From Spirochaetaceae bacterium (GTDB lineage Bacteria > Spirochaetota > Spirochaetia > Treponematales > Breznakiellaceae): a DNA stretch of 34,821 nt. The notes under the pieces are model-generated. The model did not search any database and was not told the origin of the DNA. It worked only from the letters and a program-made list of their open reading frames with translations. The DNA lies in contig JAIROZ010000151.1 of assembly GCA_031257255.1 (NCBI GenBank), forward strand, positions 1 through 34,821. The letters run 5' to 3'. Of the stretch, positions 30,328 through 34,821 are shown one piece after another. The first letter of the stretch is position 1. Each line of letters begins with the position of its first letter. The position numbers were made by a program, and so were the translations under genes.

Positions 30328-30701
30328 CGGGGCGCGTCTTTTACAGTTTTTACCAAATCAAGGGCTAGAGATGTCATACAGTTATCAACAAGGGCGCGGA
30401 GTTCAATTTTCTTTGCGGCGACCAGCGCGGTCAATTCAGACTGAAACGGCGCTTCCTCTTCAGTTTCTTCGCCGGTATTGGAAGGCACAAGCAGTTGATA
30501 AGGCTCTTTGTTGAACACGGAAGCAAGTTTATTCAATGTTTTATCGCTCACCCATGATTTGCAGTATTCTATGTCCGCAAGGTAAGGCAGCGAGATTCCC
30601 GCTCTTTCGGCGAGTTTTTCCTGTGTAATATGATGAACACTTCTAAATTTGCGGATGTTTTGAGCCAGAGTTCTCCGCAAATCATTTTCGGCTCTAGACA
30701 T
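30324..30701 (-). CDS. XRE-family HTH regulator
   Basis: This 125-residue protein has a clear Cro/C1 helix-turn-helix (LAQNIRKFRSVHHITQEKLA and ERAGISLPYLADIEYCKSWV, about 12-52). DKTLNKLASVFNKEPYQLLVP follows, as in small XRE regulators. The C-terminal part (about 78-125) has an acidic segment (GEETEEEAP) and a helix that may dimerise. Target genes are unknown. There is no Shine-Dalgarno sequence, and TATTCT (30709-30714) lies 7 nt before the ATG with TTGTAA (30733-30738) at an 18-nt spacing, again suggesting a leaderless mRNA. An AT-rich palindrome upstream (30764-30780) could be its operator. The ModE-like gene follows 31 nt downstream. Confidence 0.85.
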   Translation of the reverse strand: MSRAENDLRRTLAQNIRKFRSVHHITQEKLAERAGISLPYLADIEYCKSWVSDKTLNKLASVFNKEPYQLLVPSNTGEETEEEAPFQSELTALVAAKKIELRALVDNCMTSLALDLVKTVKDAPR

Positions 30702-30763
30702 AGTAAAAAGAATAATGGTAAAGGCATATTATTTACAAAATGACAATTTCATAAAATCTAAAT

Positions 30764-30780
30764 ATATGTTATTAACATAT
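30764..30780. promoter_or_regulatory. ATATGTT-ATT-AACATAT palindrome
   Basis: This 7-bp perfect dyad lies in the 128-nt AT-rich gap upstream of the XRE gene, about 30 bp upstream of its likely -35 box. It may be the regulator's binding site. The rest of this gap shows no gene. Confidence 0.35.
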
Positions 30781-30803
30781 TTTTACTATTACAATGATGG
30801 AAA

Positions 30804-30830
30804 CGCGGACGGCAATAATTCCGCGCCGTC
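30804..30830 (-). terminator. Hairpin after the ACT-protein gene
   Basis: Two alternative stems are possible: GACGGC (30808-30813) with GCCGTC (30825-30830), or CGCGGA (30804-30809) with TCCGCG (30820-30825). The hairpin begins at the stop codon of the ACT gene. It is a probable end of the minus-strand ilvB unit, but no T-run follows. Confidence 0.4.
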
Positions 30831-31117
30831 TATATTCTGTGCATAGCGTTAAATACTTTTTCGTGCATTATGCTTATAGATACATTGATGGAGTCTCCCA
30901 GCGCCGCCAGTTCGCGTTTTAATGTTTCGATATTGGCGGTCTGCTTGGAAATATCGACCATCATCATCATTACAAAGTTACCGCTTAGGATAGTCTGATT
31001 GATGTCAACTATGTTGATGTCATGTCCGGCAAAAAAAGCCGTTACCTTTGCGATGATGCCTACCTGGTCTGTGCCAACCACGGAAACTATCGCGCTTGAA
31101 GTTCCTGAACTCTCCAT
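30830..31117 (-). CDS. UPF0237-type ACT-domain protein
   Basis: The protein has 95 residues and a single ACT domain: AIVSVVGTDQVGIIAKVTAFF, then INIVDINQTILSGNFVMMMM, and the family-specific ending HEKVFNAMHRI. These features define the UPF0237 family, which probably binds a small ligand and regulates. It lies 10 nt downstream of ilvB and shares its transcript. AAGGAAG precedes the ATG at 31115-31117 and sets the start; a TTG further upstream would overlap ilvB. A true IlvN would be about 160 residues with a different ACT sequence, so this is not the usual acetolactate synthase small subunit. It might modulate branched-chain synthesis, but that is inferred from position. Confidence 0.87.
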   Translation of the reverse strand: MESSGTSSAIVSVVGTDQVGIIAKVTAFFAGHDINIVDINQTILSGNFVMMMMVDISKQTANIETLKRELAALGDSINVSISIMHEKVFNAMHRI

Positions 31118-31127
31118 ATTTTCTTCC

Positions 31128-32834
31128 TTATACAATTTGTTCGTCTATCGGTTTGCCGCCCGGCACCATAGGGAGTACAACCTCGTCTATGTCTATGAGC
31201 GCGTCTATAACGGCGGTTTGTCCGCGGGCTATGGCGGCAAGCGCCGCGTCCAGCGCGGCGGTAAAGGTTTCTTTATTGTGGGCGCGGAAGCCCGCCGCCC
31301 CGTACGCTTCCGCCAACTTAACAAAGTCCGGCGGGCGGTCGAGTACCGTGTGCGAAAAGCGCTTTTCGTAAAAGAGATTCTGCCATTGGCGCACCATACC
31401 GAGCACACGGTTATTCAGCACGATGACGAGTATGCCCCATCCGTAGGCGGCTAGGGTGCCAAGTTCGGCGCAGTTCATTCTGAATGAGCCATCGCCTGTA
31501 AAAAGCACAACGGGGCGTTCCGGGCAGGCGGCTTTTGCGCCGAGCGCCGCGCCGAGCCCAAAGCCCATAGTCCCAAGTCCGCCGGATGTAAGGAATGAGC
31601 GGGGTCGGTAGAGCGGGTAAAATTGCGCCGTCCACATCTGATGCTGCCCCACATCGGTAACGACAACCGCTTCCGGCGCAAGACGCGCCGCCGTCGAGCC
31701 TATCACAAAACGGGGATGGAGCGCCGCTTCCTTGCGGTGGGATGCCGGCGCTCTCTCCTTCCATTTGCTAACCTCATCCCCCCAGTCGTTGCTCATTTTT
31801 GCGGGGAGCGCTTCCAGCGTCTTGCGGAGTACGGGCTTTAGGCTGCCTGCCACAAAGCCTGCCGTGCGGACATTCTTGTTGATTTCCGCCATGTCAATAT
31901 CGAACTGCAAAATTTTAGCGTTCTTGGCAAAATCCCGGACGCTGCTCGTTACGCGGTCGCTAAAACGCGCCCCAATGGTAATGAGCAGGTCTGCCTTCTG
32001 CACCGCTTTATTGGAGGCAACCGTTCCGTGCATCCCTATCATGCCGGTATAGAGGCGGTGCGCGGGGCTTAACGCGCCCAGCGCCATCAGGCTGAGGGCG
32101 ACAGGCGCGTCAATGCGCTCGGCAAACTCGCGCAGTTCCTCGCCCGCATCCGCTATTATCACGCCGCCGCCGGCATATATCACAGGGCGGCGGGCAGCCG
32201 CGATAAGAGACGCGGCGTTTTGTATGTCCGCGTCTGTGTAACTAACACGGCATTCCCGTCCGGTAAGGCGGTTTGCCCGTTCCTTCATCACTTTGGTATC
32301 GCTAAAGAGCGAGGATATATCAGTTTTGTTCGCGGTAATGTCTTTGGGTATATCTATCAGAACGGGACCGGGACGCCCCGCTTTTGCAACAAGGAACGCT
32401 TCCCGCACAATTTCGGCAAGGTCGGCGACATCTTTTACAATCCAGTTATGCTTGACAATGGGCATACTGATGCCCGCTATGTCGACCTCCTGAAAACTAT
32501 CCTTGCCCAAAAGTTCCGTTGCCACATTGCCTGTAATGGCGACAATGGGAGAGGAGTCCATGTACGCGGTTGCTATGCCGGTAACGAGGTTGGTCGCGCC
32601 GGGTCCCGATGTGGCAAGGCAGACGCCGGTTTTGCCTGTGGCGCGGGCATAGCCGTCCGCCGCGTGAGCAGCGTGCTGCTCATGGCTTACAAGTATGTGC
32701 CGGAGCCTGTCGCTGTGTTTGTATAGTTCGTCATAAATGTTGAGAACCGCCCCGCCGGGATAGCCGAATATTGTGTCTACCCCCTGCGCAATAAGCGATT
32801 CTATGAGAATGCGGGAACCGGTGTACTGTTCCAT
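31128..32834 (-). CDS. ilvB: Acetolactate synthase large subunit
   Basis: This 568-residue ThDP enzyme makes 2-acetolactate or 2-aceto-2-hydroxybutyrate, the first common step of valine, leucine and isoleucine synthesis. The N-terminal catalytic glutamate is E52 in SHEQHAAHAADGYARATGK. FGYPGGAVLNIYDEL and GPGATNLVTGIATAYMDS are typical of AHAS. The ThDP-Mg motif GDGSFRMNCAELGTL runs on to the LVIVLNN that closes it. Full length agrees with the anabolic AHAS catalytic subunit, whose quinone-fold/FAD site distinguishes it from catabolic ALS. No ilvN gene follows; a UPF0237 ACT protein takes that position. The ATG overlaps the YbaB stop by one base (TAATG), so translation is coupled. Confidence 0.92.
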   Translation of the reverse strand: MEQYTGSRILIESLIAQGVDTIFGYPGGAVLNIYDELYKHSDRLRHILVSHEQHAAHAADGYARATGKTGVCLATSGPGATNLVTGIATAYMDSSPIVAITGNVATELLGKDSFQEVDIAGISMPIVKHNWIVKDVADLAEIVREAFLVAKAGRPGPVLIDIPKDITANKTDISSLFSDTKVMKERANRLTGRECRVSYTDADIQNAASLIAAARRPVIYAGGGVIIADAGEELREFAERIDAPVALSLMALGALSPAHRLYTGMIGMHGTVASNKAVQKADLLITIGARFSDRVTSSVRDFAKNAKILQFDIDMAEINKNVRTAGFVAGSLKPVLRKTLEALPAKMSNDWGDEVSKWKERAPASHRKEAALHPRFVIGSTAARLAPEAVVVTDVGQHQMWTAQFYPLYRPRSFLTSGGLGTMGFGLGAALGAKAACPERPVVLFTGDGSFRMNCAELGTLAAYGWGILVIVLNNRVLGMVRQWQNLFYEKRFSHTVLDRPPDFVKLAEAYGAAGFRAHNKETFTAALDAALAAIARGQTAVIDALIDIDEVVLPMVPGGKPIDEQIV

Positions 32835-33184
32835 TACGATGCCCCGCCCAAAAATCCGCCGCCTCCGCCCAGCATGGATGCTAGGCTGCCGAGGCTGCCC
32901 ATTCCGGTAAATGAGCCGAGTTCGGCGGCTATAGCCGCTTTTGCCTTTTCCATCGCGTTGGAATATGCCCCAATAACCAAGTCTTCGAGCATTTCCTTGT
33001 CGCCGCTTACTTCCGGCGCAATGCGGATGTCGAGCATTTCAAATTTGCCGGAAAGGTCGACTTCAACCATGCCGCCGCCGGCGCTGCCGGTTACAGTTAT
33101 GCCGGCTAGTTTTTCCTGAAACCCGGACAACTGTTTTTGAATAGCCTCCGCGTTCTTTAGTATGTCGAATGGATTTATGTTCAT
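32834..33184 (-). CDS. YbaB/EbfC nucleoid-associated protein
   Basis: This 116-residue small DNA-binding protein starts MNINPFDILKNAEAIQKQLSG. It then has the family core GITVTGSAGGGMVEVDLSGKF and helical segments (LEDLVIGAYSNAMEKAKAA). The C-terminus is an unusual glycine/serine-rich tail (GMGSLGSLASMLGGGGGFLGG). YbaB normally lies beside dnaX-recR, but here it precedes ilvB, which it overlaps by one base. TAGGAG lies 6 nt before the ATG. The function is nucleoid association, inferred from the family. Confidence 0.85.
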   Translation of the reverse strand: MNINPFDILKNAEAIQKQLSGFQEKLAGITVTGSAGGGMVEVDLSGKFEMLDIRIAPEVSGDKEMLEDLVIGAYSNAMEKAKAAIAAELGSFTGMGSLGSLASMLGGGGGFLGGAS

Positions 33185-33192
33185 TTTTTCTC

Positions 33193-33594
33193 CTATAAAA
33201 ACAGCGCTTTGGGAAGAAGGAAGTGTACCGCCGCCGCTATCATCGAAATGATGCCTATGGCGCGTTTTTTACTTTGCAGAATTTCAAAAAAGAATGAACG
33301 CGCCGCGCTCTCATCTTTCTGATGAAAATGCTCTTCCAAAAAGATAAGCCCGCCGGCAAGCGATGATGCCGCCGGCACTATATCGCCAATTAACGGAATG
33401 TCGCCTTCCACCGGGGAAAGCAGCGTGAGCACTCCCGTTACGGCGCACACTATTCCAAAAACAAAGCGCAGTGAATTTTCCTTGCCCGCAAAACCGAATG
33501 CCGGCTCAAAATTCAGCGTGTCATCCGCATCCTTGTAGAGCAAAAAACCGGAAACAGCCGGGCAAATTACAGATAAGAAGTAGACTTGAAGCAT
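33193..33594 (-). CDS. Small integral membrane protein of unknown function
   Basis: This 133-residue protein has three to four hydrophobic segments: MLQVYFLSVICPAVSGFLLY, FVFGIVCAVTGVLTLL, a less hydrophobic stretch around IGDIVPAASSLAGGLIFL, and IGIISMIAAAVHFLLP at the C-terminus. A charged loop (EEHFHQKDESAARS) separates the last two. I do not recognise a named family. The start is set by AGGGGG 4 nt before the ATG at 33592-33594. An upstream ATG would overlap tatD by 43 nt and add a non-hydrophobic leader. It lies between tatD and ybaB in a compact unit and is probably co-transcribed with both. Confidence 0.72.
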   Translation of the reverse strand: MLQVYFLSVICPAVSGFLLYKDADDTLNFEPAFGFAGKENSLRFVFGIVCAVTGVLTLLSPVEGDIPLIGDIVPAASSLAGGLIFLEEHFHQKDESAARSFFFEILQSKKRAIGIISMIAAAVHFLLPKALFL

Positions 33595-33602
33595 AGCGCC
33601 CC

Positions 33603-34379
33603 CTATGTATCGGGAAGCCCGAAGAAGCGGTTTGAATTCCGCCATAGATGTTCCGAAGTCTCTTCTATGCTCAAACCCAGGAGGTCAGCCATAGCGTAAG
33701 CCGTTTCGCTAAGGTATTTGGGCATATTCCGCTTGCCACGGTAACGCGCCGGTACCATAAAAGGGCTTTCCGATTCTATCATTATGCGGTCCAGCGGGAG
33801 TACGCCGATAGTTTCGTGCAGGTTCTTCGCGTTCCTGTAGGTGAGGTTGCCCGCGAAAGAGAAGTACAGGTTCAAATCGAGCGCCTTTTTAGCGTACTGG
33901 GCGTTCTCGCTGTAGCAGTGGAGAACGCCGCCCCTCGGCGGAAGGCGGTCGCGGAGTACATCGAGTACATCGTGCCCCGCGTCCCTGTTATGAATGATGA
34001 CGGGAAGGTTGTACTTGGTAGCAAGCCCCAGTTGAGTGATAAACAACTCAATCTGAGTTTTTTTGTCGCCGAAACGGTGGTGGTAGTCGAGCCCCGTTTC
34101 GCCTATCGCCACAATGCGCGGAAGGGCGGCGCTCTGCTCTATCGTCTTAATCCAGTTCTTCCCCGGATTCGTTACCTCCGAAGGGGCTACACCTACCGCA
34201 TGGTAAACATTGGCGGCGGACTTCAGGTTTTCGTACACTTTTACAAAGTCCAAGAGACTGTTGCAAATGGAGACAATACGCCCTACACCGGCAATTTTTG
34301 CTTCTTGCGTCACAAAAAGCTGGTCGATAGGGTCATCAAAAATAAGCCCAATATGGGCGTGAGTATCAAAGTACTGCAT
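33603..34379 (-). CDS. TatD-family metal-dependent hydrolase (divergent)
   Basis: This 258-residue TIM-barrel hydrolase has the TatD/YcfH metal motifs DTHAH (H7, H9), GETGLDYH (E94), IIHNRDA (H130) and LHCYS (H154). Two positions depart from the family. The usual GxHP is VAPS (about 64-67), and the last metal ligand, normally Asp in an ETD-P motif, is Glu (E204 in IESESPF). It may thus have altered metal binding or activity; known members are DNases or phosphoesterases. It starts 9 nt downstream of the tRNA-His 3' end and could be co-transcribed with it. The Shine-Dalgarno sequence is weak. Confidence 0.85.
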   Translation of the reverse strand: MQYFDTHAHIGLIFDDPIDQLFVTQEAKIAGVGRIVSICNSLLDFVKVYENLKSAANVYHAVGVAPSEVTNPGKNWIKTIEQSAALPRIVAIGETGLDYHHRFGDKKTQIELFITQLGLATKYNLPVIIHNRDAGHDVLDVLRDRLPPRGGVLHCYSENAQYAKKALDLNLYFSFAGNLTYRNAKNLHETIGVLPLDRIMIESESPFMVPARYRGKRNMPKYLSETAYAMADLLGLSIEETSEHLWRNSNRFFGLPDT

Positions 34380-34388
34380 GATTATTCC

Positions 34389-34462
34389 GGGTGGATAACG
34401 GGGTTTGAACCCGCGACAGCCAGATCCACAATCTGGAACTCTACCACTGAGCTACATCCACC
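34389..34462 (-). tRNA. tRNA-His (anticodon GTG)
   Basis: The minus strand folds into a standard cloverleaf. The acceptor starts GGTGGATG and ends ATCCACCC. The D arm GCTCAGTGGTAGAGT, anticodon arm CCAGA-TTGTGGA-TCTGG and T arm CGGGGTTTGAACCCCG-type pairing (GGGTTCAAACCC) are all present. The extra 5' G pairing with C73 is the tRNA-His identity feature. CCA is not encoded. A 15-bp hairpin lies directly upstream. Confidence 0.95.
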
Positions 34463-34499
34463 ATATATATGGAAAAACCAAAGATTTTTCCATATATAT
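34463..34499. repeat. Perfect 15-bp inverted repeat abutting the tRNA 5' end
   Basis: ATATATATGGAAAAA (34463-34477) and its exact complement (34485-34499) flank a 7-base loop. It starts right where the tRNA ends. CCATATATATGG across the tRNA boundary is itself palindromic. It could be the tRNA leader, part of its promoter, or a small repeat. Confidence 0.6.
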
Positions 34500-34624
34500 T
34501 GACTATAAAGGCTTTTAGCGCTTTGAGCAAGAGGGCTCGCCTCCCTTCCCGTAACCATACGCCGGCGCTATACTTCTTATTACAAACGCAAATCTACGGA
34601 TATAAAGGGAGAAATTAACACACC

Positions 34625-34821
34625 ATGATAGAAGTTGAACATGTGACCAAGACCTACGGCAGGTTTAAGGCGGTAGACGATGTGTCGTTTTCCGTTGGTG
34701 CCGGGCAGGTTTTGGGCTTTTTGGGACCGAACGGGGCGGGGAAAACGACAATAATGAAAATCCTCACCGGCTACCACTATCCGGCGGCTGGGAGCGCCCG
34801 CATAGACGGCTTTTCCGTGCA
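34625..34821 (+). CDS. ABC transporter ATP-binding protein, GldA-like (partial, runs off the window)
   Basis: The first 65 residues are present: IEVEHVTKTYGRFKAVDDVS, then the Walker A GPNGAGKTT (about 38-46), with TIMKILTGYHYP following. This is the DRA/GldA/CcmA-type ATPase of ABC-2 transporters, including the Gld-type and multidrug export systems. GGGAG lies about 14 nt before the ATG. The permease would be expected downstream outside the window. The left-edge gene may be the last member of a similar cluster, but that link is speculative. Confidence 0.85.
   Translation, partial: MIEVEHVTKTYGRFKAVDDVSFSVGAGQVLGFLGPNGAGKTTIMKILTGYHYPAAGSARIDGFSV

Noticed and set aside
30830-31117. ACT protein called as IlvN
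   Set aside because: The length is too short and the ending HEKVFNAMHRI is specific to UPF0237.
33648-34502. 284-codon open frame on the + strand
   Set aside because: It is antisense to tatD and tRNA-His, which both have clear motifs; the frame has no domain and is a GC-rich shadow.

Overview
The window looks like a chromosomal segment of a Gram-negative-type bacterium. My best guess is a host-associated spirochaete related to Treponema. This is inference from the overall gene mix (Wza/Wzx/Wzy surface-glycan genes, YedF with a NifS-like partner, PTS genes, two ABC-F proteins, a possible DUF4340 end and a GldA-like start). No rRNA or other decisive taxonomic marker is present. Most of the window is moderately GC-rich with tightly packed genes. 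Roughly 15.6-23.7 kb is clearly AT-rich by eye and has a different character.

Layout. 1-232: tail of a protein, possibly DUF4340. 278-2771 (-): Wzz-like chain-length regulator followed by a Wza-like SLBB export protein. 2854-4350 (+): sodium:solute symporter with a good terminator. 4461-5777 (-): LarA-type nickel-pincer racemase/epimerase. It is divergent from a + operon (5849-9874) of RidA, a fold-III PLP enzyme of the D-serine dehydratase/D-threonine aldolase type, and an ABC-F ATPase carrying two in-frame copies of a palindromic repeat. 9966-12668 (+): YedF, a NifS-like desulfurase and a PHP phosphatase. 12753-14192: PTS EIICB, then 14290-15537: an orphan membrane-fusion protein with a very long low-complexity linker. 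An identical CCAAAAC-N4-GTTTTGG dyad precedes both of these genes.

15591-23454 (-): AT-rich surface-polysaccharide cluster. In order of transcription it holds a truncated pyruvyl-transferase start, Wzx flippase, GT-D glycosyltransferase, GT4, Wzy polymerase, GT2, methyltransferase, a GT4 enzyme split into two ORFs, and a small unknown protein. Divergent from it is an XRE regulator (23690-24037 +) with nested palindromes in the intergenic region. These could be operators for the regulator itself and perhaps for the cluster.

24107-34821: orphan LivK-like lipoprotein; a YbiT-like ABC-F with one degenerate ATP site; aminotransferase and PtsN-type EIIA (-), divergent from an MFS transporter (+); a ModE-like and an XRE regulator (-); and a housekeeping run on the minus strand (tRNA-His, TatD, small membrane protein, YbaB, IlvB, UPF0237 ACT protein). 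The window ends inside a GldA-like ABC ATPase on the + strand.

Functional threads. First, export and assembly of a surface glycan: the Wza/Wzz pair and the Wzx/Wzy cluster would work together but sit about 13 kb apart. Second, amino- and hydroxy-acid chemistry at the LarA/RidA/PLP locus, where RidA would clear the reactive enamine made by a PLP dehydratase. Third, carbohydrate uptake and PTS-linked regulation. Several genes without a Shine-Dalgarno sequence have a -10 box 6-7 nt before the ATG, which suggests leaderless mRNAs.
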